From Kutzneria sp. (GTDB taxonomy: Bacteria > Actinomycetota > Actinomycetes > Mycobacteriales > Pseudonocardiaceae): a DNA stretch of 45,313 nucleotides. The notes beneath the pieces were generated by a model that saw nothing but the letters and a program-made list of their open reading frames with translations, was not told the origin of the DNA and ran no database searches. How positions within the stretch are numbered: the stretch's first letter is position 1; every line of letters starts with the position of its first letter. Positions 36,565 through 45,313 of this stretch are shown here, piece after piece. The stretch is taken from contig JAFAZC010000084.1 in assembly GCA_019239965.1 (NCBI GenBank), positions 1 to 45,313 of the forward strand, in the 5' to 3' direction. The translations under genes and the position numbers were made by a program.

Positions 36565-36659
36565 GTTGTCTCCATGATGGTCACCCAGATGTGTCGTTGG
36601 CGCACACTAGCGGCACCGGCACACCCCGCGACACAACGTGGTCATCACGATTGCACGAG

Positions 36660-37565
36660 TCAACCGACCTTCGTGAGCCGATCGGTCGCCGTCCCACGGA
36701 CCGCACGGGCGTTGCGCCGAGTTACGGTCGCGACGGCGACGCCCAAGACCACCAGTGCGGCGGCAACAGCCCTGAGCGGGGTTACCGGTTCGCCGACGAA
36801 CAGCGCGGCCGACGTCATTCCGAACACCGGCACCAGCAGTGCGTATGGCGCCACCGTGGTGGCCTGGTACCGACGGATCAAGGCGCTCCACGAACCGTAA
36901 CCGAGCAGTGTGGCGAACCAGGCCACGTAGCCCAGCGACGCCAAGGCCGACAGGTTCATGTGCCGCAACGCTTCCAGGTCGGCACCGGCACCCTCGATCA
37001 GCAGGGACGCCGTGAGCAGGGGGAGGGGAGGCACAACACTGATCCACACCATGAACCTGAACCCGTCCGGCGGCGCGGCCTTGCGGGTCAGCACGTTGCC
37101 GAGGCCCCAGCTCGCGGCGCCAGCCAACACCAGAAGGAACGCGAGCACCGGGCTGGACTGCCCGTAGTCGACGCCGACGAGCACGACACCGCCGAGTGCG
37201 ACCGCCATGCCGATCCACTGCCTCACGGTGGGACGCTCTCCGGTCAGCGCCGCGGAGAAACCGGCGGTGAACAACACCTGGATCTGTATCACCAGTGAGG
37301 TGAGTCCTGCCGGCATGCCCATGTGCATGCCGGTGAACATCAAGCCGAACTGCAGGGCACCGGTGGACAGGCCTACTCCCAGGACCCAACGCGGCGGCAC
37401 CCGCGGGCGGCCGACGAACAGCACGGCGGGCAGTGCGGCCACGGTGAACCGCAGTGCGGTGAACAGCAGCGGAGGCAACGTCCGCAAGCCGACATCGATG
37501 ACGACGAAGTTGACACCCCAGACCACCGCCACGGTCACGGCGAGAACCACGTGCGCAGGCTTCAT
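36660..37565 (-). CDS. EamA-family (DMT) exporter
   Basis: A 301-residue ten-helix drug/metabolite transporter with two EamA repeats: the first begins HVVLAVTVAVVWGVNFVVID and the second near residue 143 with LVLAGAASWGLGNVLTRK, a duplicated pattern typical of amino-acid or metabolite exporters such as RhaT/EamA relatives. Conserved PLLFTALRF is present. ATG 37565 is the natural start; the frame upstream to 37832 overlaps the divergent LysR gene and is rejected. The divergent LysR regulator with a 74-base shared promoter region likely controls it, as often seen for such efflux genes. Confidence 0.9.
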   Translation of the reverse strand: MKPAHVVLAVTVAVVWGVNFVVIDVGLRTLPPLLFTALRFTVAALPAVLFVGRPRVPPRWVLGVGLSTGALQFGLMFTGMHMGMPAGLTSLVIQIQVLFTAGFSAALTGERPTVRQWIGMAVALGGVVLVGVDYGQSSPVLAFLLVLAGAASWGLGNVLTRKAAPPDGFRFMVWISVVPPLPLLTASLLIEGAGADLEALRHMNLSALASLGYVAWFATLLGYGSWSALIRRYQATTVAPYALLVPVFGMTSAALFVGEPVTPLRAVAAALVVLGVAVATVTRRNARAVRGTATDRLTKVG

Positions 37566-37604
37566 GGCTGCCAGTCTCGATGCCCCCGGTACCGCAGCAC
37601 CAGT

Positions 37605-37633
37605 ACACAATTCTGCATGGAGAAGTTTAGTAT
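37605..37633 (+). promoter_or_regulatory. Leaderless lysR promoter and inverted repeat
   Basis: TAGTAT (37628-37633) is exactly six bases before the LysR ATG at 37640. ACACAA/TACACA about 17-18 bases upstream may be the -35. Between them TTCT-GCATGG-AGAA (37611-37624) is a short inverted repeat of the kind LysR regulators bind, and would overlap both divergent promoters. Confidence 0.6.
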
Positions 37634-37639
37634 CGCTAT

Positions 37640-38551
37640 ATGATTGACCTCGGCCGTCTCCGCGCTCTGCATGCGTTGGCAGTGCACGGTTCCATCCACG
37701 CGGCCGCGGCCGCACTGGGGTACACCCCGTCGGCGGTGTCCCAGCAGATCGCGAAACTGGAGCGGGAGACCGGGACGAAACTGGTGGAGCGCCGCGGCAG
37801 GGGCGTCGTGTTGACCGACGCCGCGCGGGCACTGGCCGAGACCGCGGACAGTGTGCTCGCCCTTGTGGAACAGGCCGAAGTGCGGCTGGAGGAGCAGCGG
37901 GACGAGGTGCTCGGCACGGTGACGGTGGCGGCCTTCGCGACCGCGTGCCGAGGACTGCTGCCTCACGTGGTGGCCGGGCTGGCCGCGGTCCACCCGCGGT
38001 TGGATGTTCGCGTCCGTGAGGTGGACCCGACCGACGCCGTCGGGTTGGTGGCTCGGGGCGAGATCGACATCGCGGTGGTGCATGACTGGACGAACACGCC
38101 GCTGGCGGTGCCGGAGTCGCTGGCGAGGACGCCCATCGGCGAGGACAACGCGGATGTGCTTATGCCGGCGGACCATCCACTCGCGCATCGGCGAACAGTG
38201 CGTCCCGAGGATCTGGTCCACCAGCGCTGGATCTGCCAGCCCGCGGGCACGATCTGCCACGACTGGCTGGTCAGAACCTTTCGGGGTGCGCAGGTCGAAC
38301 CGGTCGTCGCCCACCACATCACGGAGTACGAGACCCAGCTCGCGTTCCTGCGAGCCGGGATCGGTGTCGCGCTCGTCCCGAGGCTGGGGCGGGCGGAGGT
38401 ACCCGCCGGAATACGGGTACTGCCGCTGCTTCCCACACCGACGAGACGGTTGTTCGCGGTCTGGCGGGCGCAGGCGGCCCGGCGGCCGGCGATCCGCGCC
38501 GCGGTCGCCGCGCTACAGCAGTGCTGGGCGCGGCGACAGACCGCGGCCTGA
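37640..38551 (+). CDS. LysR-family transcriptional regulator
   Basis: A 303-residue LysR regulator. The HTH is RLRALHALAVHGSIHAAAAA at about 6-25 with the recognition helix TPSAVSQQIAKLERETG, and the linker helix follows. The C-terminal ligand-binding domain shows paired alpha/beta subdomains, with GTVTVAAFATACRGLLPHVV and GEIDIAVVHDW. It is divergent from the EamA exporter and probably autoregulates while controlling that exporter, as usual for the family; the effector is unknown. ATG 37640 lies directly at the TSS expected from the -10, consistent with leaderless translation. Confidence 0.93.
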   Translation: MIDLGRLRALHALAVHGSIHAAAAALGYTPSAVSQQIAKLERETGTKLVERRGRGVVLTDAARALAETADSVLALVEQAEVRLEEQRDEVLGTVTVAAFATACRGLLPHVVAGLAAVHPRLDVRVREVDPTDAVGLVARGEIDIAVVHDWTNTPLAVPESLARTPIGEDNADVLMPADHPLAHRRTVRPEDLVHQRWICQPAGTICHDWLVRTFRGAQVEPVVAHHITEYETQLAFLRAGIGVALVPRLGRAEVPAGIRVLPLLPTPTRRLFAVWRAQAARRPAIRAAVAALQQCWARRQTAA

Positions 38552-38645
38552 CTCGTCGGCACCAGTCGCGGTCGACGGCGTGTCGTGTCATCCTGACGCC
38601 GTGTCACGCACGCGAACGTTGGCCGTTGCCGCGCCGGATCCGGTG

Positions 38646-38945
38646 ATGTCGCGCGTGTCGGCCTTTCTGTCGCGGTACTGGGAGGACGGTGACAGCGAGC
38701 GCGAGGTACGAGCCGAGCTTCGCCGCGTCGCGGCGTCCGGCGAGCGCATTCGTCTCGAACTGGAGGCGGATGTGGCGGCCCTGCGGACCGTTCTCGACGA
38801 CCCCGCGCGTGACTGGTGCCTGCCCTACCTTGTGGAGACCTACGCCAACGTGGGGCTTGAGAGCTTCACCAGCGCCACGGCAAGGGACTTCCTGAGGCGT
38901 TTCGCGGCGTCGGCTGATGACGCCCTCGACGCACCGACGGCGTGA
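38646..38945 (+). CDS. Small hypothetical protein
   Basis: A 99-residue protein whose start is uncertain. ATG 38646 is used; GTG 38643 or GTG 38601 (15 residues longer) are possible, none with a good ribosome site. The body is mostly helical and charged: VSAFLSRYWEDGDSEREVRA, then LELEADVAALRTVLDDPARDW and a C-terminal TSATARDFLRRFAASADDAL. No signal peptide, no membrane helix and no recognised family. It lies between LysR and LacI genes on the same strand. Confidence 0.45.
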   Translation: MSRVSAFLSRYWEDGDSEREVRAELRRVAASGERIRLELEADVAALRTVLDDPARDWCLPYLVETYANVGLESFTSATARDFLRRFAASADDALDAPTA

Positions 38946-39003
38946 GGGACGACTCGGCCACCCGGTCGCGGAGTGGTGCTGGGTGTCCGGCGTCCGGTCG
39001 GCG

Positions 39004-39031
39004 TTGACCGATCACAATATGCCCATAGTGT
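39004..39031 (+). promoter_or_regulatory. Promoter of the LacI-family gene
   Basis: TTGACC (39004-39009) and TAGTGT (39026-39031) are separated by 16 bases, about 80 bases before the LacI start, and resemble a vegetative actinobacterial promoter. Confidence 0.5.
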
Positions 39032-39110
39032 CGCCATCAGTCGCTACCCTCCGCGTCGGCGCCGAGAGGGAGGCTCGGGGTCGAGAGATCGAGAACTCAG
39101 GAAGGAAACC

Positions 39111-40139
39111 GTGGTGGCAGCGCGACAAGTCACACTTGCCGAGGTGGCCGAACATGCCGGGGCTTCCCTGGCTACCGCCTCCCGGGTGCTCAACGGGAGC
39201 AATCGCCAGGTCGGCGACGCGTTACGCGAGAGAGTACTGCTCAGCGCGAGGATGTTGGGCTACCTGCCCAACGCCTCGGCACAGGCGCTGGCACGCAACA
39301 GCAGTTCGCTGGTCGGGCTGGTCGTGCACGACATCACCGACCCGTATTTCTCCAGCATCGCCGCGGGAGTCGTTCGAATCGCCGAGGCCGCGGGTCTCGT
39401 CGTCGTGCTTGGCACCACAGGGCGCAAGGCAGAACGGGAACGGGAACTGCTGTGCATGCTGCGTGCGCACCGCGCGAAGGCGGTTGTTCTCGTCGGCAGC
39501 CTCACCGCGGACGCGGAGGCCACCGCCAGACTGGACGAGCAGCTCAAGCTCTTCATCGACCAGGGCGGCCGGGTCGCCTGCGTTGGGCAGGCCGAACTGT
39601 CGGTGGACACCGTGGTGCCGGCCAACGAGCCGGGTGCGGAAGCACTCGGGCGCGCGCTTGCCGGCCTCGGCCATCGGCGGTTCGCGGTCCTCGCCGGCTC
39701 GACCGACTTGCTGACCAGCCGGGACCGCGTGGCCGGCTTCCGGGCCGGGCTCGCCGAGTCCGGTATCGCGCTGCCCGACTCGGCGGTGGTGCGCGGCGAG
39801 TTCAGCCGGGACGGCGGCTACGCGGCCGCATCCGAGGCGCTCGCGGCCGGTATCGACGCGACCTGCCTGTTCGCCGTCACCGACGTGATGGCGCTCGGTG
39901 CGATGGCCGCGCTGCGGGACGCAGGACTGCGGGTGCCGGATGACATGTCGGTGGCTGGATTCGGCGACATTCCAACGCTGCGTGACGTGGCGCCGACACT
40001 CACCACGGTCCGCCTGCCGCTGGAGGAGATGGGGGCGCGGGCCGCTGAGCTGGCACTCGGTGACCGGGCCGCGAGCCGGCCGAGGACGGTCGCGGTGGGC
40101 GCCGACGTGGTGCTGCGCGAGAGCACCCGACGTCTGTGA
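39111..40139 (+). CDS. LacI-family transcriptional regulator
   Basis: A 342-residue LacI/GalR repressor. The HTH and hinge are TLAEVAEHAGASLATASRVL (about 8-27) with NGSNRQVGDALRERV after it. The periplasmic-binding-protein-like effector domain follows, with SSLVGLVVHDITDPYFSSIA at about 65, the DRVAGFRAGL helix and VAGFGDIPTLRDVAPTLTTV near the end. GTG 39111 has AGGAAGGA four bases upstream; GTG 39114 is equally possible. No sugar-utilisation operon is adjacent, so its target is not evident. It is convergent with the symporter gene. Confidence 0.92.
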   Translation: MVAARQVTLAEVAEHAGASLATASRVLNGSNRQVGDALRERVLLSARMLGYLPNASAQALARNSSSLVGLVVHDITDPYFSSIAAGVVRIAEAAGLVVVLGTTGRKAERERELLCMLRAHRAKAVVLVGSLTADAEATARLDEQLKLFIDQGGRVACVGQAELSVDTVVPANEPGAEALGRALAGLGHRRFAVLAGSTDLLTSRDRVAGFRAGLAESGIALPDSAVVRGEFSRDGGYAAASEALAAGIDATCLFAVTDVMALGAMAALRDAGLRVPDDMSVAGFGDIPTLRDVAPTLTTVRLPLEEMGARAAELALGDRAASRPRTVAVGADVVLRESTRRL

Positions 40140-40163
40140 CGGTGGGCGGACGACGCGGCACGC

Positions 40164-41732
40164 TCAGGACAACCGGACGCCGATCCCGGTCAGGGCACGG
40201 ACTTCCATTTCGGACTGCTTCTGCTCGTCGTGGGTGTTTTTTCCGAGCAGGGTTCCGACGATGCCGCAGAGGAAGGCGAACGGAATGGACACGATGCCGG
40301 GATTGGACAGCGGGAAGAGGTGAAAGTCGACCGAGGGCAGAATCGAGGTCGGACTGCCGGACACCACCGGCGAGAAAATGATCAACAACAGGCACGAGCT
40401 CAGCCCGCCGCAGCTGCTCAGCACCGCGCCAACGGTGTTGAAGCGCCGCCAGAACAGCGAGAACAACAGCGAGGGGAGGTGCGCCGACGCCGCGACCGCC
40501 ACCGCCAGTCCCGCCAGGAACGCCGCGTTCTGACCGTTGGCCAGGATGCCTCCAGTGATCGCCAGGACCCCGACGGCGACCGCGGTGAGCCGTGCGACTC
40601 GGATCTCCCTGGCCGGGTTGGCCTTGCCGCGTTTGATGATGTTGGCGTAGACGTCATGGGCGAACGCGACTGATGCGGTCAGGGTCAGTCCGGTCACCAC
40701 CGCGAGAATCGTGGCGAAGGCCACGGCCGCGACGACACCGAGCAGGGCCTGCCCGCCGATCCGGAAAGCCAGCAGCGGGAGCGCGGAGTTCTCCGCGCCC
40801 GGTGCGTGCAGGATCGCGGAGGATCCGACGACCGCGCTGGCGCCGAAACCGATGATCATCGCGCACAGGTTGAAGGTGACCACCGCCCACACCGCCCATG
40901 TCGCCGTGCGGCGGGCCTGGATGGCGTCGGGAACGGTGTAGAACCTGATCAACACGTGGGGCAGGCTGCAGGCCCCCAACAGCTGCGCGAGGGCAAGGGA
41001 GACGAAGTCCAGCGTGTTGTTGCGGTAGAGGGTGCCGGGGGACAGGATCGCCTGGCCGAGAGAGTTGTTGGCGGAGGCCTGCTGCAGGATCGCGGAGAAG
41101 TCGAAGTTGAACTTGCCGAGCAGGAACACGGTGAGCAGAACGATGCACAGCAGCAACAGCGCCGCCTTGAACATCTGCACCCAGGTGGTCCCCCGCATTC
41201 CGCCGACGAGCACACAGAAGATCATGAGGATGCCGACGACCGCGATCACGATGGACTGGCCGGACCGGCTCGTGATGTTCAGCAGCAGGGCCACCACGGC
41301 GCCGGCGCCGGCCATCTGGGCGATCATGAAGAGGAAGCAGATCACCAGCGTGGTCATCGCGGTCACGGCACGCACCGGGCGCTGACGCATTCGGAAGGCG
41401 AGCACGTCGCCGAGGGTGAACCGGCCGGTGTTGCGCAGCATCTCGACGATGAGCAGCACGCCGAGCAACCAGGCGACGCTCCAGGCGATCGCGTACATGA
41501 ATCCGTCGTAACCGTGTACCGCGATCGCCCCGGTCGTGCCGAGCACCGACGCCGCCGAGAGATAGTCGCCGGACATCGCCAGCCCGTTCTGTCCGCCGGT
41601 GAAGGCGCTGCCGGCCGCGTAGTAGTCGGCTCTGCTGCTGTTGCGGCTGTTGACCCGGTAGACGATGGCAAGCACGCTCGCCACGATCGCGGCGAACATC
41701 CACAGGCTGGTCGACGGCGTTCCAGCGGTCAT
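40164..41732 (-). CDS. actP: Sodium:solute symporter, acetate permease type
   Basis: A 522-residue sodium/solute symporter (SSS) of the ActP/MctC type with about 13 transmembrane helices. Family landmarks include ADYYAAGSAFTGGQNGLAMSGDYLS split over about 34-55, GTTGAIAVHGYDGFMYAIAW and TWVQMFKAALLLLC. The family carries acetate, pyruvate or propionate; chain specificity cannot be read. Start ATG at 41732 overlaps the stop of the DUF485 gene as ATGA, so the two are translationally coupled, which is the standard yjcH-actP order. Confidence 0.92.
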   Translation of the reverse strand: MTAGTPSTSLWMFAAIVASVLAIVYRVNSRNSSRADYYAAGSAFTGGQNGLAMSGDYLSAASVLGTTGAIAVHGYDGFMYAIAWSVAWLLGVLLIVEMLRNTGRFTLGDVLAFRMRQRPVRAVTAMTTLVICFLFMIAQMAGAGAVVALLLNITSRSGQSIVIAVVGILMIFCVLVGGMRGTTWVQMFKAALLLLCIVLLTVFLLGKFNFDFSAILQQASANNSLGQAILSPGTLYRNNTLDFVSLALAQLLGACSLPHVLIRFYTVPDAIQARRTATWAVWAVVTFNLCAMIIGFGASAVVGSSAILHAPGAENSALPLLAFRIGGQALLGVVAAVAFATILAVVTGLTLTASVAFAHDVYANIIKRGKANPAREIRVARLTAVAVGVLAITGGILANGQNAAFLAGLAVAVAASAHLPSLLFSLFWRRFNTVGAVLSSCGGLSSCLLLIIFSPVVSGSPTSILPSVDFHLFPLSNPGIVSIPFAFLCGIVGTLLGKNTHDEQKQSEMEVRALTGIGVRLS

Positions 41733-42145
41733 CGTCGGTCGATTCCCGCCCGCTGGCGCACCAGCCGGACCTGTGGGTCGACCCGACGTTTGGCGTAACC
41801 GCGGTAGATCGAGGTGATCGTGATGGTGGTGACCAGCTGTGCGACGCCGAACACGAGACCCATCGTGATCGTTCCGATCACCGGACGCCCCATGAATTCC
41901 GGAGCGTAGGAGCTCAACAGCACGTAGATCAGGTACCAGGCGAGGAACAGCCCTGTCATCGGAAACACGAAGCGGCGCAGCCGGCCGCGCAGTTCGATGA
42001 ACTCCGGGCTGTGTTGGATCGACGCGAAGTCGATGTCCTCCGGACCGACGGAAGGCGCCTGCACACCGGCGAGGTTTCCGGCATCCGTGGAAGCGCCCCG
42101 CTCCGGTACGAAATGTGCACCAGGCGACCGTGCCGTGTATGTCAC
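41729..42145 (-). CDS. DUF485 membrane protein partnering the symporter
   Basis: A 138-residue protein with an extended soluble N-terminus (to about residue 50) and two membrane helices of the DUF485 domain: FPMTGLFLAWYLIYVLLSSY and GLVFGVAQLVTTITITSIYRGYA, preceded by FIELRGRLRRF. DUF485 proteins precede acetate permease genes in most bacteria. Start GTG 42145 is chosen (GGGGGAG close by); the frame can begin at TTG 42166 instead. The N-terminal tail is longer than in YjcH. Divergent from the conservon kinase gene. Confidence 0.88.
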   Translation of the reverse strand: MTYTARSPGAHFVPERGASTDAGNLAGVQAPSVGPEDIDFASIQHSPEFIELRGRLRRFVFPMTGLFLAWYLIYVLLSSYAPEFMGRPVIGTITMGLVFGVAQLVTTITITSIYRGYAKRRVDPQVRLVRQRAGIDRR

Positions 42146-42385
42146 CGTCTCCCCCACGAGAATCAAGCCCTGGCCGACCTGGAGATCATGCCAGCCGCCA
42201 AGGGTAGCGGCGGCGTATTGCCGCCACCATCACGGGCGGCACACGATAGTCGCATGCTCGACGTCCAGTGGACCTTGACACGGACTTTTCCTGTGGAGTA
42301 CACCCCGACCACGTATTCGGACCATTCCGAGTAGGTGGGACGACGCCGCCCAGGGTCGACGGTTCGGCCGGTCGGCGGGAAGTCC

Positions 42386-42414
42386 TTGACATTTCAGCGC
42401 CTACGTTCAACTGT
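42386..42414 (+). promoter_or_regulatory. Promoter of the conservon kinase gene
   Basis: TTGACA (42386-42391) is a consensus -35; with a 17-base spacer the -10 is AACTGT (42409-42414), weak at its first base. It lies 25 bases before the GTG start. No other promoter was seen in the 294-base divergent region. Confidence 0.5.
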
Positions 42415-42439
42415 CGACCGATCCGAGGAAGGACGCATC

Positions 42440-45151
42440 GTGGTTGAGCCCAGCCAGGTACCGTGGTGGAGCAAGGTCGCCCGGTGGCGCAACTGGCCGG
42501 TGACGGTCAAACTGGCCGCGGTGCTCGTCGTGCCGATCCTGGCCGTCGTCGCGCTCGAGGTGAACCAGGTCGTCGGGGACGTTCGGCGAGTCGACTCGTT
42601 CACGTCCGCCCAGCAGTTCGTCGCCCTCGGTGAGGCGGTGAACCCCGCGGTCACCGAGTTGCAGCGGGAGCGGAGCCTGGCCATCCAACCGACGGCCAAG
42701 ACCGACGACAATTACCGGCGCCAGATCGAGGCCACGGACAAGGCGACGTCCAGCGTGCTCGACTTGGCCAAGCGGATACCGAAGCTCTCGGCGGCAGCTC
42801 TTGCCAAGCTCCACGATCTGGAGCTGTCGGTGGGCCAACTGTCCTCCCGCCGGGAGGTGGTGCTCGGCGGCCAGGGTGCGGACGAGGGTACGGTCGACGC
42901 CTACAACACAGTGATCGACGCCGCGATGGGCGTGGATGACGCACTGGAGGTACAGCTCGGCGAGTTGGTGCTCGCTGGGCCCGCGGCAGCTCTGTTCGAT
43001 CTGGAGGGGGCGCGGGAGCAGCTCCGACGCGAACAGGATGTCGTGTTGCTCGGCATCGGCCGCGGGTATCTCACCGGCGCCGAGCAGCAGCAGCTCATCA
43101 AGGGCGACGTCGGCTACGACAACGAGATCGCCATCTTCAACACCATCGCCCCTGACCGGTGGCGACAGCAGTTCCAGCAGACCGTGCCCGGCGTCGACGC
43201 CAATGTCCGGGACCAGCTTCTCAAGCAGGCCATCGCGGCGCCGGCTGATCCGCCGCCGAACACGCCGGCGGCGAACAGGAAGCCCGGCGCCGCGATGAAC
43301 ATCAGGGGCGACGAGTGGAACCAGAAGTCCGACGCCACCGTCCAGCTGGTGATGAAGGTCGAGGACGGGCTGCGCGGGGAGCTGCGGGACACCGCGGCCG
43401 CGCTTCGGGAGAATGCCAGCAACCAGGTCGGCACGGAGTCGGTGATCCTCGCGGTCATCCTGCTGCTGGCCGGCGCGATCGGCCTCATCGTCAGTCGGTA
43501 CCTGCTGCGCTCGCTGAGCCTGCTCCGCAACACCGCTCTTGACGTGGCCAAACGTGGGCTTCCCGAGGCCGTCGCCCGAATCCGCGAGGGTCGTGGTGAC
43601 GAGGTCGTCATCGACCCGGTGCCGGTGCACACCACCGAGGAGTTCGGGCAGCTGGCAAGGGCCTTCGACGAGGTGCACGGCCAGGCCGTGCGCTCGGCGA
43701 GTGAACAAGCCGCCCTGCGCAGCAACCTGAGCAACATCTTCGTCAACCTGTCCCGGCGCAGCCAGGGGCTGGTCGAGCGGCAGCTGCGGTTGATGGAGCA
43801 ACTGGAACGCCACGAGGAGAATCCCGAGCAGCTGGCCAACCTGTTCAAGCTCGACCACCTCGCCACCCGGATGCGCCGCAACAACGAGAACCTGATGGTG
43901 CTGTCCGGCCTCGACCTGGCACGCCGGTTCAGCAGACCACTGCCGCTCGGCGACGTGCTCAGGGCCGCGGTCTCCGAGATCGAGCACTACCAGCGCGCCA
44001 TGGTCCGCTCGGCCCCACCGGTGTCGGTGGTCGGCTACGCGGCCGGTGACCTGGTTCGCCTGATCGCGGAGTTGCTCGACAACGCCACAGCCTTCTCGCG
44101 CTCCGACACCCAGGTGGTCGTCGACAGCGGGCATCGAGCAGACGGCTCCGTGGTGATCGAGGTGACCGACGAGGGAATCGGTCTTGGGGACGCCGAACTG
44201 GCCGAGATCAACCAGCGGGTGTCCGCCATCGTCTCGGCCGAGGTCCCGGTGTCCCGCCAGATGGGTCTGTTCGTGGTCGGTCAGCTGGCCAGCAGGCACT
44301 CATTCCGGGTCCACTTCAGCAGGCGGACCGACGCGGCAGAGGGGCTCGTGGCCTCCGTCGGGGTGCCCGCGGAGCTGATCGTCGACGTGACCTCGACGGT
44401 GCTCCCGGCGGTGCCAGGGCAGAACGGGGTCCTCGCGGCGTCCGTGCCGGCGCCAGCGTCGGCGCCGGAGGAGTTGGCCCCAGGCGAGCCGGACGCGAGG
44501 ACACAGCCCGCCGGGGAGTCGGTCTTCCACGCCCCGGCCTCCGGTGTGGTCCAGTGGCCCGACACCGAGGATGCTGACGACGTCGAGGTGTATGACGATG
44601 TGTGGTCGCTGCCGGATGAGGACGAGCCGGTCACCGTGGATCCCGCGCCCGAGCCGCAGACGTCACAGCCCACCTGGTTCGCCGCGACCGTCGAACCGGA
44701 ACCGGAACCGGAACCACTGATGACGCCAGCGGCGGATCCTCCCGCGGGAACGGCGAGGCACACGTGGTTCGACTCGGAACCGGACGCGGCAGGCGGCCAC
44801 CCAGGAACGGACAACCGTACGGCGGGACGGCACTCGGCCGTACCAAATCGGGCTGGCGCAGCTGAACCGTTCACGGCGCCCATGCCGGTGCAGGAACTCA
44901 CGCCGCAATGGCCGAGCGACCCGGGCGACGAGCTTGTGGACCTGCCCAAGCGGGTACCGAGAGCGAGCCTGTTCCCTGCCTTGGACGAGCGGAGAACGGC
45001 GGATCCGGGCACGGTGGCCACATCGACGAATGCCGACCGAAATCGGGGATTCCTCGCCAGTTACCAGTCCGGTATCCGTGCGGACAACACCAGAACGGAC
45101 CGTGACAGACAAGCGTCGCCGATCCAGAATGAACGGGGGCAGAACTCATGA
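42440..45151 (+). CDS. cvnA: Conservon sensor kinase-like protein (CvnA) with nitrate/nitrite-sensing domain
   Basis: A 903-residue sensor of the CvnA type. A first transmembrane helix at about 22-42 is followed by an extracellular NIT-type (nitrate/nitrite-sensing) domain to about 330, a second helix (about 335-356, [20 protein letters not shown]), HAMP, a helical dimerisation region with [10 protein letters not shown] whose His near 470 may be the phospho-acceptor, and a HATPase with ELLDNATAF (about 544) and DEGIG. A long proline/acidic tail follows, about residues 650-903, including a PEPEPEP run near 751. GTG start has GAGGAAGGA six bases upstream. In conservons it works with a roadblock protein, DUF742 and a small GTPase. 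Its stop overlaps cvnB as ATGA. Confidence 0.9.
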   Translation: MVEPSQVPWWSKVARWRNWPVTVKLAAVLVVPILAVVALEVNQVVGDVRRVDSFTSAQQFVALGEAVNPAVTELQRERSLAIQPTAKTDDNYRRQIEATDKATSSVLDLAKRIPKLSAAALAKLHDLELSVGQLSSRREVVLGGQGADEGTVDAYNTVIDAAMGVDDALEVQLGELVLAGPAAALFDLEGAREQLRREQDVVLLGIGRGYLTGAEQQQLIKGDVGYDNEIAIFNTIAPDRWRQQFQQTVPGVDANVRDQLLKQAIAAPADPPPNTPAANRKPGAAMNIRGDEWNQKSDATVQLVMKVEDGLRGELRDTAAALRENASNQVGTESVILAVILLLAGAIGLIVSRYLLRSLSLLRNTALDVAKRGLPEAVARIREGRGDEVVIDPVPVHTTEEFGQLARAFDEVHGQAVRSASEQAALRSNLSNIFVNLSRRSQGLVERQLRLMEQLERHEENPEQLANLFKLDHLATRMRRNNENLMVLSGLDLARRFSRPLPLGDVLRAAVSEIEHYQRAMVRSAPPVSVVGYAAGDLVRLIAELLDNATAFSRSDTQVVVDSGHRADGSVVIEVTDEGIGLGDAELAEINQRVSAIVSAEVPVSRQMGLFVVGQLASRHSFRVHFSRRTDAAEGLVASVGVPAELIVDVTSTVLPAVPGQNGVLAASVPAPASAPEELAPGEPDARTQPAGESVFHAPASGVVQWPDTEDADDVEVYDDVWSLPDEDEPVTVDPAPEPQTSQPTWFAATVEPEPEPEPLMTPAADPPAGTARHTWFDSEPDAAGGHPGTDNRTAGRHSAVPNRAGAAEPFTAPMPVQELTPQWPSDPGDELVDLPKRVPRASLFPALDERRTADPGTVATSTNADRNRGFLASYQSGIRADNTRTDRDRQASPIQNERGQNS

Positions 45152-45313
45152 CCACGCTTCGCTCCCGCGAAGTGAGCCAGTTCGGGTGGTTGGTCGACAA
45201 CTTCGCCCGGCAGGTGCCTGGGGTGGCGCACGCGGTGGTGGTGTCGGTGGACGGGGTGTTGCTCGCGTCCTCGGCGCGGCTGCCGGCGGAGGGCGCTGAG
45301 CAGGTGGCGGCGG
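45148..45313 (+). CDS. cvnB: Roadblock/LC7-domain protein (CvnB), truncated by window end
   Basis: The first 55 residues are visible: an opening with [20 protein letters not shown] and the strand [13 protein letters not shown], matching MglB-like roadblock/LC7 proteins of conservons. ATG overlaps the kinase stop by four bases. The remainder, and the expected DUF742 and GTPase genes, lie beyond the window. Confidence 0.9.
   Translation, partial: MTTLRSREVSQFGWLVDNFARQVPGVAHAVVVSVDGVLLASSARLPAEGAEQVAA

Noticed and set aside
42407..44299. 630-residue minus-strand frame opposite cvnA
   Set aside because: Shadow frame with low-complexity composition and no start signal.

Overview
The window is GC-rich, densely coded actinobacterial DNA. 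GTG starts, 4-nt ATGA/GTGA gene overlaps and promoters placed directly against start codons (leaderless mRNAs) recur. A DUF574-type methyltransferase, two DUF21/CBS membrane proteins in tandem, a branched-chain keto acid dehydrogenase operon, a fused isobutyryl-CoA mutase and the start of a conservon (nitrate-sensing kinase followed by a roadblock protein) point to a filamentous actinomycete, probably Pseudonocardiaceae (Amycolatopsis-like). The genus is inference only.

Region 1 (1-4.1 kb) looks accessory. It holds a shortened YCII-like protein, a DUF574 methyltransferase, an HD-domain protein, a NUDIX hydrolase, an XRE/DUF5919 regulator with a cluster of near-palindromic 10-mers upstream, and a small unknown protein. 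It stops at a tRNA-Pro(GGG) whose 3' end faces these genes, as at the edge of an integrated element, although no integrase is visible. Region 2 (4.2-6.6 kb) has isopentenyl-diphosphate isomerase, a QorB-like reductase divergent from an HxlR regulator, and a cold-shock protein.

Region 3 (6.8-16.4 kb) is an acyl-CoA block: an acyl-CoA ligase, a DUF8129-like small protein, the 1086-residue IcmF mutase, an Lrp/AsnC regulator, and divergent E1alpha-E1beta-E2 genes of a branched-chain 2-oxoacid dehydrogenase. Together they would convert branched-chain amino acid skeletons to acyl-CoAs and interconvert isobutyryl- and n-butyryl-CoA. E3 is not encoded here.

Region 4 (16.5-28.9 kb) has a secreted esterase, a membrane-anchored binding-protein/VWA fusion, the CNNM-like pair, a possibly decayed gene, an F420-type (LLM) oxidoreductase coupled to a VOC protein, a large Ski2/Mtr4-like helicase, and an SRPBCC protein with a zinc alcohol dehydrogenase.

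Region 5 (29.0-45.3 kb) has a heterodimeric ABC exporter with one degenerate ATP site, a SCO6745-like protein, a cytochrome P450, a POT peptide transporter, an EamA exporter divergent from a LysR regulator, a small unknown protein, a LacI regulator, a DUF485/acetate-type symporter pair, and the conservon start, cut by the window edge inside the second gene.

The best candidate for an undescribed system is the HD + NUDIX + XRE/DUF5919 set beside the tRNA. It pairs two nucleotide-metabolising folds with a DNA-binding protein carrying a degenerate phospholipase-D-like domain. Its function is not shown by the sequence.
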